Source: Vairimorpha ceranae
Lineage: Eukaryota > Microsporidia > Nosematidae
Reading direction: 5' to 3'
DNA: 34,430 bases
Assembly: GCF_000988165.1 (NCBI RefSeq)
Contig: NW_020169342.1
Location: forward strand, 1-34,430
In this document: positions 1-9,184 of the stretch, piece by piece
Layout: each line of letters begins with the position of its first letter
Numbering within the stretch: position 1 is the stretch's first letter
Program-made: the position numbers and the translations under genes
Notes under the pieces: generated by a model
Database searches by the model: none
Told to the model about the DNA's origin: nothing
Seen by the model: only the letters and a program-made list of their open reading frames with translations

Positions 1-1
1 G

Positions 2-232
2 AACACTTCAGTAGCTGCATCGATAGCAAATAAGTATGACATAAAAGATTCACAAATCAAATATGTCATACAGAAAGTTAACAATTGAAAGATTAGAACG
101 TATACTAGATTAAGATGTAATCTAGTTAAGTGGTCACAACGCATAACAACTTCTAACAGAATTTCAATGGTTTATAGAAGTAAATGCTTCCTGTGTGAGG
201 GGCCATTAGAAGATTTAGAACATTGCTTGGGT
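2..232 (+). pseudogene. LINE (non-LTR retrotransposon) reverse-transcriptase C-terminal fragment, 5' part outside window
   Basis: Frame 2 is open from the left edge except for one stop (TGA near 83) until a TAA at 230. It reads as the region downstream of a reverse transcriptase. Its most telling part is a CCHC-type knuckle, KCFLCEGPLEDLEHC, at about 182-223. This C-x2-C-x8-H-x-C style motif sits between the RT and the restriction-like endonuclease in R2/R4/CRE-type LINEs (established family layout). The reading frame ends where a Merlin-type element begins (241). It resumes in the same frame at 2711 when that element and one copy of its target duplication are skipped. Family assignment is inferred from the knuckle and from the related fragment near 33 kb; the RT core itself is outside the window. 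Confidence 0.5.
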
Positions 233-240
233 TAATACAA

Positions 241-335
241 CCCAGATCGACAAATAAAGTAGGTCCTAAAATTTTTCATTTTTTCAAAAAAATAAAATTC
301 AGAAGATTGAAAACAAAAGAGTTACAAAAAATATT
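241..335 (+). repeat. Left terminal inverted repeat of the Merlin-type element
   Basis: The segment beginning CCCAGATC aligns, as reverse complement, with about 2605-2702. The best block is GGTCCTAAAATTTTT followed by C/T and ATTTTTT (261-284 against the right copy). A second block, AGATTGA-A/G-AACA, lies at about 303-314. Identity falls off inside 335. Confidence 0.65.
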
Positions 336-689
336 TTAAACAAATTGTTTTGCCCTAGAAAGTAACATTCTTGTTTCAAATATTTTTCAACAATACTTTT
401 AGTTTCAGTAATATTATATTTATTATTTTTTTTCTTATATGTTGCACGCCTTACTTCTGCTCTGGGCTGTCTAGCAAAATTATGATTACAATTTTTGTTT
501 TCCATTTCTTTTTTCTTTTTAGCCTTCCATTAAAATTTTTTATTTAGGGTTGGTTATTTTGCTTCTTGCGATTGCGGAAACTTAAAGTTTTAGTTTTAAA
601 ACAACTTATTAAAGTTTATTGTCATAGGACGGCTAAGACACAAATATAGAATTATATACGGATCATGTGTAATTTTGCACAGAAACCGT

Positions 690-1560
690 TTTAATTAAAA
701 AAAAAGTTTGAATATGTAAGATGTCAGAGTAAAATTTGTTCTAGATACAGAAAAAAAATATCAATTTGGAAGAATCAAATTTTGCTGAAGTTTAAATTTC
801 AAAAATAACGCTGTTACCTCTTTATTTCCTAAAGGTAATGGTTGGATTACAGAAGACTTAGATTTCTTATTAAACATTATTTATTTTAATTCTGCTTAAA
901 TACTTTTATTTTCATCCTAAACACTTTGTGTCTCAGAGTTTTGTTTTATATTTGATCGTTTTACTTTAAGCGTGAATATTGGGTAATTTTCTATCAGCAG
1001 TGACAAACGTTTTTTAAAATAGTAAAGCTGTGGTTAGCAAATCTAATTAAATTGCTTTTATATTGCGATCCTCAAGAAATTGTGCTTATAAGGTTTTTAA
1101 GGCGGTTTTAAAGAAATTAGTGACAAAATTTTATTCTAATTCAAATTGCATAGGAAACGAAAGTGAAATCATTAAAATCGACGAATTAAAATTGGAAAAG
1201 GAAAATATAATAAAGGACATCTGAGAAGGTGTTTGGATTTTTGGGATGGTTAAATGAGCACATAACAATAGAGTCTTATTATTTCAGGTTAATGACAAAA
1301 TTAAATTGATCTTTAGATTGCATTTAAGTAAATGCGTAGCATAAATTTGATATTAATTAGCGATTGCTGAAAAGGGTACACCAATTTACAAAAGATTGGT
1401 GTAAGGCACTCAACAGTTGATCATTATAGATATTTTAAATATCTAAATACAGTAGTTAACATCAATACAATAAAAGGATGTTGGTCTGCTTGAAAAAAAT
1501 AATACATTAGGCGTAGGACCAGAAAGCTGATTAGTCCTTATTTGATTCGATCTATACTGT
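690..1560 (+). pseudogene. ISXO2/IS1595-like (Merlin) transposase, degenerate
   Basis: Reading across frames recovers the whole ISXO2-like domain. An N-terminal Cys-bearing segment (YVRCQSKICSRYRKK) lies at about 710-760. ESEIIKIDELKLEKENII carries the first catalytic Asp (codon 1180-1182), followed by EGVWIFGMVK. A segment like SDCWKGY carries the second Asp (codon 1362-1364), then HSTVDH, then NTIKGCWSA (about 1464-1490). The third acidic residue should be Glu but is Lys here (AAA 1473-1475). A frameshift separates the first Asp from the later motifs, and there are several in-frame stops. The family match rests on motif order and spacing recognised by eye. Confidence 0.65.
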
Positions 1561-1640
1561 TAAAAATTACAAAATTAACCCTTATATAGTTGTTTAGGTT
1601 TTTTTTAAATCCAATTTAGAAGATTGAATTTTTATGAAAT

Positions 1641-2600
1641 ACTAGCTTGCGCTATCCCCCTGATAACGGGACTCAAACTCGATACGTGCTTTCTTTGTTT
1701 AAATTATGTGTATATGTCTTTGTGCATGTATGTATTGTTTATTATTGAACATTGCACATTTTAATTATAAAATGACAATAGTGCGTATTTTACAATTTAG
1801 ATAATTGAATAAAACTAAAGGAAAAATATATTAGAAAAATTAAGCTTTATATAATATAATCAACTATGAAAGATTGTTATTTATTTAAAAAACGTTTTCC
1901 AAAATTTGAAAAAAAAGGATAAAAAATAAAAAAATGTTCAGATTCAAACTTTTTATATATAGACTAGATAACGCTATCCCGTTTGAAACGGGATTATAAA
2001 TAAATAATATTCTTATTTTCCATTGTGTAACATGTCTTTAGGCTTGTGCGCATTGTTTAAAGTACAAAATGTCTTACATTGTAAAGTAAAATTTGCAATA
2101 GTTACCATTTTGCAATTACAAAAAAATTGAAAAAAACTTAATAAAATACACGAAACCTCGTAATATCTTTTTAGTAACAATTCTATAAAAATCTCTAAGT
2201 TGTATTTTGGTGCTTTTAAATGAAAAATTAAAGCAGAACTTCACAATTTTAAAAAAAGGTGGGTTAAAAAATAAAAAAATGTTAAGATTCAAACTTTTTA
2301 TAATGATAGATAGACTAGCTTACGCTATCCCGTTAAAAACGGGATTTCGAAGTTATACTAGTTTATGTAATTTTTTTTAAATGTACAGTATGTCATTGTA
2401 ATAACTCTTTTTGTAATAAATTTAAATTTTAAAATTGGCTTTTACAGTGTCTATATACATAAAAGTTTGATTATAAATATGACAAAAAGGAAAAGGATAC
2501 AATAAATAAAACTTTACCTTAACGTTACTGCCTACAAAAAAAATATTGCATAAATTTTAAAAAAGAAGGGTTAAAAAATAAATAAATATTCCGATTAAAA
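1641..2600 (+). repeat. Degenerate ~320-350 bp tandem repeats carrying a short perfect palindrome
   Basis: Three units start at 1641, 1961 and 2312. Each begins with ACTAG followed by GCTATCCC. Units 2 and 3 hold near-perfect inverted repeats, ATCCCGTTT/AAACGGGAT around 1976-1994 and ATCCCGTT/AACGGGAT around 2327-2345. Unit 1 has a decayed form (ATCCCCCTGATAACGGGAC). A conserved A-rich leader ending in GATTCAAACTTTTTA precedes units 2 and 3 (about 1922-1954 and 2266-2300), and a weaker copy without the palindrome lies at 2571-2605. The short arm CTAGCttacGCTA next to the palindrome makes a second hairpin in unit 3. No coding potential is seen. Confidence 0.6.
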
Positions 2601-2604
2601 GTTT

Positions 2605-2702
2605 TTGTATATATTGATTTTTTACTGTTCTCAATCTTTTAAATTTCACTTTCTGGGGTAAAAAATAAAAAATTTTAGGACCCACATTTTTATATGATCT
2701 GG
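2605..2702 (-). repeat. Right terminal inverted repeat of the Merlin-type element
   Basis: This is the reverse-complement partner of 241-335. It shares the CCAGATC end, the GGTCCTAAAATTTTT core and the AGATTGA block. It lies directly downstream of the last degenerate copy of the internal repeat. Confidence 0.65.
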
Positions 2703-2710
2703 ATTACAAA

Positions 2711-2971
2711 CTCCTAAATTCAACCCTAAGAAAGAAGAAGCAGATAAAGCAATTTAGTAAAGGAATGAAAAATAATTATAAGGCGAACAGTAACATTCAG
2801 AGAAAATTATTTAGCATCGGGTCGAAAAATCTATTAATTAAAAAATATTTGGAATTATATTATAAACTTAGTTTTATTCCCAGTATTAATTTCAATTATG
2901 CAACATTTTTTAAAAAAAATCCTAATTTCATAATAACATCAATAAGATCTAATAATAGAACAAATGAATAG
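2711..2971 (+). pseudogene. LINE fragment continuing the left-edge LINE after the Merlin insertion
   Basis: Skipping 241-2709 puts the frame of the LINE knuckle (codon 239-240 plus 2710) directly into an open frame. That frame runs from 2711 through an ATG at 2765 to a stop at 2969-2971. The translation is Lys/Asn-rich with no recognised domain. This is the position of the linker between the CCHC knuckle and the endonuclease in RLE-type LINEs. The endonuclease itself is not visible downstream; 2972-3190 shows only short frames with stops. The call depends on the frame continuity. Confidence 0.4.
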
Positions 2972-3194
2972 TTAAAACCTAGATGAAATAAAAAATTGAA
3001 TGGATTGGTGCCAATAAATTGGTATATTGTGGTGCAATTTACGCAGAGTTTTTGATAAAAATAGGGATGTCGTAAGATTATTAAACAGACTGTAGTAAAA
3101 AAAATATAAACCATTCACTTAGCAATATGTTCCAAGTTTTATACCAGTATTTTTAAATTTTATATTTTTATCGAAAACAAGTCTTTTGGAAAAA

Positions 3195-3780
3195 ATTAAT
3201 TAACGTTTTAAAATCGTAAGTGTTGACATTTTTCGCTTTATAAGTTTTTCAAAAAACTTCTATGTTTTGTATGTAGATTTACGCATCATTTAAGTTAACA
3301 AAATGCAAACAGTGATTTACTACCGAGTGGTTGCATTTAAGCAAACTCAAATCAGCATAGCCACGTCAACTATCTATCATAATTTTTGTTCTAACGCTAC
3401 TACCGTCTAAAACAAAACGTTCACAGATCGATTTTGTATGTTGCCTCACAATTTTAATTACGATTTGTTTTGTTTTACGACTAAAACAGCTGATAGCCCG
3501 ATAGCGCTCGCCTGCTAAAATTTGCCTATGACCATTGCGCCGAAAACTGATGTGCGTTTCGTCATTTCAACAACGTCTTTTTCACCCAACACTTTTGGAA
3601 ACCATAAAGATGACTTTGCATTATCGACTTTTGCATGAACTATACCAATAATTCGATACACACATTTTTCTTAGGTTTCGCATTCACTGACGACGTCTAT
3701 CCCCTTTGCCCTAAACAGTGGTGTCGTGCCCTTGGGGAAGAATGTCGAACTTAAAATAGTTTTCTAAAAGACTTTTGATT
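3195..3780 (-). pseudogene. Second Merlin/IS1595-like transposase relic
   Basis: On the minus strand a segment reading KCVYRIIGIVHAKV (about 3665) is followed, after a frameshift, by a long frame with DETHISFRRN. The first catalytic Asp codon lies at 3561-3563. Next come SRKTKQIVIKIVRQ, a stop where family members have SDGW, and then RGYADL. NHSVVNHCLHFVN follows, with NIEVF carrying the final Glu near 3256-3261. These are the D-D-E landmarks of ISXO2-like transposases, in order. Only three stops interrupt about 300 bp of the catalytic frame, so this copy is less decayed than the one at 690-1560. It keeps the Glu that the other copy lost. No terminal repeats were found for it. Confidence 0.6.
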
Positions 3781-4054
3781 GTAAACACTTTATTTCAAGA
3801 CCGTTTTTCTTTAAGCCGGTCATAAGAGAATTTTCGTAATTCTTCTCGTTTATTTATTCGTATTGGGGCTAAAAAAACTAAACTATTTATAAGAACAAAT
3901 TAATAAAAATTCTAGGCATGTAGTAAGAATACTACGAGTGAATATATATAATTTGCAGCACGATAGATATTTTAGCTTTTGCATAATAAAAAATTGTACC
4001 TGTATACAAAGCTTCCGTTTTTTTGCAAAATGTTGATTACAGCGAAATCAGCCT

Positions 4055-4220
4055 TCAACATTATGGCATAGCTCGACCTTTTTCATGCGCATTATACTTC
4101 CCACAGCTACATACTTTAGAAGATATGTTGATTGGCCGGGTATCTACACCCAATTAAAGGAGCTTTCTTATGTTTCTGTTCTTTTTGCAGGTTCAAAAAG
4201 ATTTATCATGAAGGGCAAAA
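4055..4220 (+). pseudogene. Ty3/gypsy-type integrase zinc-binding fragment
   Basis: HYGIARPF (from 4059) is followed, one frameshift later, by RRYVDWPGIYTQLKELSYV and then FAGSKRF (about 4115-4205). This resembles the H-x-G-I-x-K-T / YWPGM / C-x2-C-x3-K order of the HHCC domain at the N-terminus of Ty3/gypsy integrases. Both Cys of the CxxC are gone (Ser and Phe in their places). Upstream and downstream sequence shows no protease, RT or catalytic integrase domain, so only a scrap survives. Confidence 0.45.
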
Positions 4221-4279
4221 AATTTGTTAAAAATTCTGTCTCCCTGAATCAAAAGGAATTATTAAAAAAACAATAATTT

Positions 4280-4596
4280 TTAGAAAATGTTCTAAATTTG
4301 TTAAAAATAAAAACTATTTATTAAAAAAACTTGATTTATCAATTAAGATAAACAAAAACTACACATTTAATTATTAACTCAAGCAGTTTAGGCTACTGTT
4401 GTTAAATAAATTAACATTCTTAGTATGCAATTTATTTGTTTAATTATCGTTTTTTAATTTATAAAAAAATATACATTTTTTATCTACTTAAAGTTTTGTA
4501 AATATGATTTAAGATTTAAATTTCTCTAACAGCTACTGATTTATATCAAAATGATAAATTGTTTATAAATTATTTTTACAGACCCTTTATACTGCA
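4280..4596. other. AT-rich intergenic stretch
   Basis: This separates the integrase scrap from the first intact gene. I see no coding frame, RNA gene or repeat. Its last bases hold the CCC start signal of the next gene. Confidence 0.5.
4583..4585 (+). promoter_or_regulatory. CCC start-site signal of the 4597 gene
   Basis: The triplet lies in GACCCTTTATACTGCAATG, 11 bases before the ATG, in otherwise A/T-dominated DNA. CCC-like motifs just upstream of start codons are a known feature of microsporidian genes. Confidence 0.4.
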
Positions 4597-6273
4597 ATGA
4601 AAATTACATTATTAGTGATATTTTTTGCTCATTTAAAATCTAGTAAAAATATTTATGACAATCTATTAGACATTGTTAAGCAGAAAATTAAAACTAAAGA
4701 ATATTATTTAATTGATTTAGAAAAAAGATATCATGTCTTCGAAGTCAGGATTTATGATAACAAGATTAATTTTTTAGAATATATAAAGGAAGCATATGGA
4801 TCGAAGTTTAGTTACGCAATAACACGCAAAGTTAAGTATAATACTCCAGATGAAGCAATTAAAGCGATTTGTGATTATCATCTTTCAAGCAATTTAAATA
4901 TATCAAAGAAAATTACACTTATTTCTAAATTTAATTTTTGTACTTCTAGGCATGAAATTAAGTTTAATCTTGAGAATTTTTTTTATAATGGGGTTGAACC
5001 CGACTTTTTTGCTAGATTATATGATAATAACAAACAAAAACAAATAAGAGAGCTTTGTTTAAGTTTTATCAGAAACAAAACAGTAGATCTTAATTTATGC
5101 TTTTTTGTTGGAAAATATTCGATTAACGACACTATCCAATGCTTTGAAGAAGAAAACAAGATACAAATTTCTTTTCCTGTAAAATTAAGAAATTTAATGC
5201 TTTTTTTTAAAATTGACGTCAAAGATTTGTACACTGTAGAAGAACAATATACAAGTGAATTAATAAAGTTACATAAAAATAACAGTAACAATAATATTTG
5301 TACAGAGATATGCACTTTAATTACTAAAATTTTTACATTTTCTGATTTTGTGTCACACTTTAAATTATTAAATGAGGTAAACGATGATGCTGAGAAAAAA
5401 AAACTTAGAGAAATGTTATCACGTAATATTGAGAAGAAACTTTTTACCGTTATGTTTTTAGAAAAAGATATATTTTTTAAAAATTCAGGTACATTGTTTT
5501 GTTATTCTTATGATAATCCCTTAGAGATTAAGGGAAATTGTCAGCACATTTCAAAAGAAGCATATCAAGATTGCATTGAAATTTTAAAATTATCTACGGA
5601 AGCTAAGGCCTTTGATTTTGTACAATACAAAATTATTTTTCATAAATTTAAAAATGAAAATCTACTAAATCATCTACTATATAAAATTTGTGAACGTCCG
5701 GGTTCTGGTTCTTATATTATATTAATGCAAATTTTAGGCCATTATAAGATTTTAAACGAAAGTGAAGTTATTTTTTTTACACGAAGTATAAATGAGAATA
5801 ATAGAGAGCAAATGATTGCGTTTCTGCAAAATTTTTTTACTAAAGAAAAACTTTCTAAGATTCATTTTATGATGACTGCGGTGAGTGAAAAAGTTAATAA
5901 TTTGTTATATACTCTTATTTATAAAGAAGCTGAGGAATATTTTAGTATTTATAAAAAGAGTGATATTTTTAATATTGAATTTTTTAATGATATACGAAAG
6001 TTTTCTGATTTATATTTATGTCTGAATAATAAAACGTTATATGATTTTTATAGCATCTTAATTGGGAATTCACGATCTATAATTACATTGGGTGCAAAAA
6101 CATTGTCACAATTATTTGAAAGTATAGCATTATTAACCAATTTAGACGTTAGATACCGCATAGGAGGAAAGCATGTTTATTTTTTTAAAGTAGAGGCTGA
6201 GAAAATGTTTCAAATCTTAAATATTGACAATCCCGAGAATTTAGAAAATTACGTTGAAAGTTTAATTAAATGA
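4597..6273 (+). CDS. Predicted secreted protein, unknown function (558 aa)
   Basis: I do not recognise a family. The N-terminus (MKITLLVIFFAHLKSS) looks like a short signal peptide, so the product may enter the secretory route or be exported to the host cell. The remainder is rich in Lys, Asn, Phe and Ile, mostly predicted helical by composition. Cys are scattered (for example in the NICTEIC segment near residues 233-239), and there is no further clear membrane segment. The start is the first ATG and has CCC 11 bases upstream. The frame is long and uninterrupted, so it is very likely a real gene. It is bounded upstream by transposon relics and downstream by about 1.6 kb without a convincing gene. 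Confidence 0.85.
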   Translation: MKITLLVIFFAHLKSSKNIYDNLLDIVKQKIKTKEYYLIDLEKRYHVFEVRIYDNKINFLEYIKEAYGSKFSYAITRKVKYNTPDEAIKAICDYHLSSNLNISKKITLISKFNFCTSRHEIKFNLENFFYNGVEPDFFARLYDNNKQKQIRELCLSFIRNKTVDLNLCFFVGKYSINDTIQCFEEENKIQISFPVKLRNLMLFFKIDVKDLYTVEEQYTSELIKLHKNNSNNNICTEICTLITKIFTFSDFVSHFKLLNEVNDDAEKKKLREMLSRNIEKKLFTVMFLEKDIFFKNSGTLFCYSYDNPLEIKGNCQHISKEAYQDCIEILKLSTEAKAFDFVQYKIIFHKFKNENLLNHLLYKICERPGSGSYIILMQILGHYKILNESEVIFFTRSINENNREQMIAFLQNFFTKEKLSKIHFMMTAVSEKVNNLLYTLIYKEAEEYFSIYKKSDIFNIEFFNDIRKFSDLYLCLNNKTLYDFYSILIGNSRSIITLGAKTLSQLFESIALLTNLDVRYRIGGKHVYFFKVEAEKMFQILNIDNPENLENYVESLIK

Positions 6274-7841
6274 TTTTAATTTATAAAACTGTAGATTTTA
6301 TACATTTAGATTTCACAGTAGTTTTAGTCGTTGTTGTTAAATATATTTTTTTTTGTATTTACAACAGTACTCTTAAGTTTAAAATTTTAGATAACTTGCT
6401 TCTTGTTAACTTTTATTAGTCACAAATACGAGTTTGTTGCATTTTATTGTTACTCTTTCAATTAATTTGTTAATTATTTATGGATATAAATGCATATACA
6501 ATTTGTATATTTCAACACACTTTGTTTTTTTCGCTTCACACATTATGTATTCAGTTATCAAAAAAATTTTATTAAATATATATCATTTTTTTTATTTACT
6601 TATCTCAGACATGTGAAATTTTAAATGTAAAATAATCAATTTTTATGAGATAATAAAAAATTTGAGCGAAAAGATTATAATGATTCTTAGTTTTTATATT
6701 ACCAGGTATGAGCTCGACGCGATTTAATTTTTGAGTAAATTATCTGTCCTCAGATTTTAAAAAGTGTCAAATTTTTTTCGTTTGGCCTAGCGAAATATTT
6801 TCTATAGTATAAAAATGGTTTTTATAATATCATTAAAGTTTTTTTGTAATAATAAATAACATCACAACATGCATTAAACTTATATCGTTTTGATTTAATT
6901 TATTGAAAACATTAGATTTCAATTCAGTTCAACTGACTGTTCTCCAAAAGAATTGTTTCTATTTTTTTCATTACAATACATTTATATTCTTTTTTTTAAT
7001 ATTTAATACAGCTCTGTTACAAGTTTTGTAAATTGTATTATATCGTTATTGTCAAAATATATTATTTTATTTCAATATTATTAGTATTTACAATCCACAA
7101 AAATCTTTTTTAATACTTTCTTTCTTATTTTGTTTATACACAAAATTAATGCTTGCTCCTTTAGATGTTTTTTGTTTAGTAATATTCTTATATCTTCATT
7201 TGTTGCAGGTATATTTGTATGTTAGAGACTTTTCTCATTTAAAAACTTTTGTGATATACTTCACAATTTTGATTTATTTTTGTAAATTTATGCTATATTG
7301 TTGTGTAAATATAAAAACTTTAAATAAAAATTTTAACCTCAAGGAAGATACAGACATGTAAAAATCTATTATTGGAGACGATTAGAATGGAGTATAGGTG
7401 GGGATCATTGCTTTAAATCATTATGTGAATAAACAACACTTTAGCAACATATTTCCACTTTGAATATCTCAATTTACTTTGTACAACTAGTTTCTGCATC
7501 AAAAAAATACAAAAAAGATAGAATTAATTTTCCACTCAAGAATAAGGGATTTATAAATTAAAATATAAATTATTACATTTTACCATTTTAAACTTCTTCG
7601 TTAATATCATCACATAGTTAACTTACCAATGCACTATAAACCTTTTTAATTCAATATTAAAATTTTAAATTATTGTACTTATTTAAAAAACTTGGATTTT
7701 TCTAAAGCGCAAAATAAATTAATTTTTGCTTAAATATAATAATTTGTTTGGATATATAAAATCTATAAGTTAAATTTCTAATATTGTTATGTAATATTTT
7801 ATATTAGAATAGAAAATTTTTATAAATTTTAAAAAATAAAA
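6274..7841. other. Long AT-rich intergenic region without a supported gene
   Basis: Only short hydrophobic frames occur here, of 60-70 codons at 6434-6616 and 7149-7361, with composition expected from T-rich DNA. I see no tRNA, recognisable transposon motif or tandem repeat. A slightly GC-richer patch near 6705-6800 and another at 7360-7440 may be old repeat material, but I cannot assign them. Confidence 0.5.
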
Positions 7842-8996
7842 ATGCCCATGAACAAATTTAATGTAATAAATTTGATATCTTTAATTTATTCGTTACAAAT
7901 AATTCCAGCCGACTCACAAATATATAAAATGTATGAAATCGATTTGCGAAGTTTTGGATCAACAAAATATGATTTTTTTATCAAAAATTTTGTCTCATCA
8001 GATGGTAATAATAAATTTATAACTGAAGTTCAATCACCGCGATCTAATATCACAGGATTTGTTTGTATTCATGCCAGTTCAACAACCACTGATTATATTA
8101 AAAACTTATATTGTTTTTATGGAAATTTTACCAACACTGATCAGATATTTTACCAATTTTATTTTAATACAATTCTAGGACAAAACAATATTCTTAACAT
8201 ACAAATCCCTACAATACTATTAAATAATGCACTAGAATCTCAGTATGATATTATAGTCAAAAAAATTTCCGATAATAGGAGCGATATAAATTCAAACATA
8301 AAAAGTATTTTTGTAGAATTTGTAGTGTCTAATAAGGCTAAAATAATTTCGTTGTCTATTCAACTTCTCAATGATTTAATAAACAATCCTGTATCAAAGA
8401 TTATTCATTCTTTAGAAAACAAAGATTATATTTTAGCTTTTTTTGAAAGAGATTATAATAAGATAATTAATTTCTTAGAAGAATTTATTTCGTTATTACA
8501 AGAAGATAATTCATTTATACGCTATGATTTATTATTATTTTTGATAAATTTTACAAAAAATAATTTAAGTAATTTTTGGAAAAATGAACTTAGGCTCTCC
8601 GGTATGAATTTTGATAGTTTTAAAGATATTCACTTGTTGAATTGCCTTTATTCAGATATAAGTAACTTATTTTGTTTAATTGAGGATCCAAATTGCAAAT
8701 TTGAACTTTTTGATTACGATCAAAATTGTGGATTGATTTTTGGTCATCTTTATATTACCGTTGCAATTTACTTCCAAGAAGATATAGAAGAAAAAAATTT
8801 AGAGTGCTTTGCTTACGACATGAATAAAAACGAACTAAACTTTAAACATGTGATTGATATAAATAAGAGATTTATTTTTTTTATGTTTGAACCACTTTAT
8901 TTGAAAGAATCTAATATTACACAAATAGATTGCATAGTTCAAACCCCCAAAAAACACTATGAATCGCTTAATATTAATTTAATTAATTACTTATAA
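7842..8996 (+). CDS. Predicted secreted protein, unknown function (384 aa)
   Basis: No family is recognised. The N-terminus (NKFNVINLISLIYSLQIIPADS) has a hydrophobic core followed by a plausible signal-peptidase site around ADSQ, indicating secretion. The mature part has about 10 Cys, many in the C-terminal half (LNCLYSDISNLFCLIEDPNCKFELF, given here as positions roughly 264-288, and QNCGLIFG). That pattern would fit disulfide-bonded extracellular folding. Two in-frame ATGs compete: 7842 and 7848. CCC (7845-7847) lies directly before the second, so translation from 7848 (382 aa) is quite possible. The gene shares secretory signals and isolation with the gene at 4597 but no obvious sequence similarity. 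Confidence 0.85.
   Translation: MPMNKFNVINLISLIYSLQIIPADSQIYKMYEIDLRSFGSTKYDFFIKNFVSSDGNNKFITEVQSPRSNITGFVCIHASSTTTDYIKNLYCFYGNFTNTDQIFYQFYFNTILGQNNILNIQIPTILLNNALESQYDIIVKKISDNRSDINSNIKSIFVEFVVSNKAKIISLSIQLLNDLINNPVSKIIHSLENKDYILAFFERDYNKIINFLEEFISLLQEDNSFIRYDLLLFLINFTKNNLSNFWKNELRLSGMNFDSFKDIHLLNCLYSDISNLFCLIEDPNCKFELFDYDQNCGLIFGHLYITVAIYFQEDIEEKNLECFAYDMNKNELNFKHVIDINKRFIFFMFEPLYLKESNITQIDCIVQTPKKHYESLNINLINYL
7845..7847 (+). promoter_or_regulatory. CCC signal immediately before the alternative ATG at 7848
   Basis: AATGCCCATG places a CCC between two in-frame ATGs. If it marks the transcript start, as in other microsporidian genes, the first ATG would not be in the mRNA and 7848 would be the start. 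Confidence 0.4.
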
Positions 8997-9184
8997 TAAA
9001 ATTTTAGTAATATTCCTTCTTAAATTTTTTACATTAAAAATTTTTTTGTGCCATCAAACTTTTAATATAAAGTTTTATTAAAAAAATAATGGTTTTTACC
9101 AAAAATATTACTATTTTAATTAATTCTTAAAAATAATAGATTATTGTACCTTGTCTATTAGTTTAATTTAATCAACTTTTTAAC

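Larger units (their letters stand above)
241..2702 (+). mobile_element. Merlin/IS1016-type DNA transposon relic, ~2.46 kb, inserted in the LINE
   Basis: The borders are set by terminal inverted repeats (left 241-335, right about 2605-2702). Candidate 8-bp target duplications flank them: TAATACAA at 233-240 and GATTACAA at 2702-2709, with 6 of 8 bases equal. Merlin elements make 8-9 bp duplications. The element encodes a broken ISXO2/IS1595-type transposase (about 690-1560) and carries three degenerate palindrome-bearing repeats (1641-2600) in its 3' half. Joining the two flanks restores the LINE frame, which supports the borders independently. The element is dead: its transposase has several stops and a frameshift. 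Confidence 0.65.

Noticed and set aside
299..505. 68-codon minus-strand frame
   Set aside because: It overlaps the left inverted repeat of the Merlin-type element, is Lys/Asn-rich and shows no domain; expected by chance in this DNA.
1652..1690. tRNA-like sequence (minus strand, GAGTTTGAGTCCC resembling a B box)
   Set aside because: No acceptor or anticodon stem can be formed, and the sequence is the decayed version of the palindrome repeat.
1641..2600. CRISPR-like array
   Set aside because: Units are 320-350 bp, few and degenerate, in a eukaryotic setting; they are tandem repeats in a transposon.
2896..3114. 72-codon minus-strand hydrophobic frame
   Set aside because: It is antisense to the LINE remnant and its hydrophobicity follows from A-rich opposite strand; no start signal.
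6434..6616. 60-codon hydrophobic frame on the plus strand
   Set aside because: Phe/Ile/Leu/Tyr-rich composition is typical for T-rich intergenic DNA; no upstream signal and no similarity recognised.
7149..7361. 70-codon hydrophobic frame with membrane-like character
   Set aside because: Could be a tiny membrane protein, but composition alone explains it and no CCC/GGG signal precedes the ATG.
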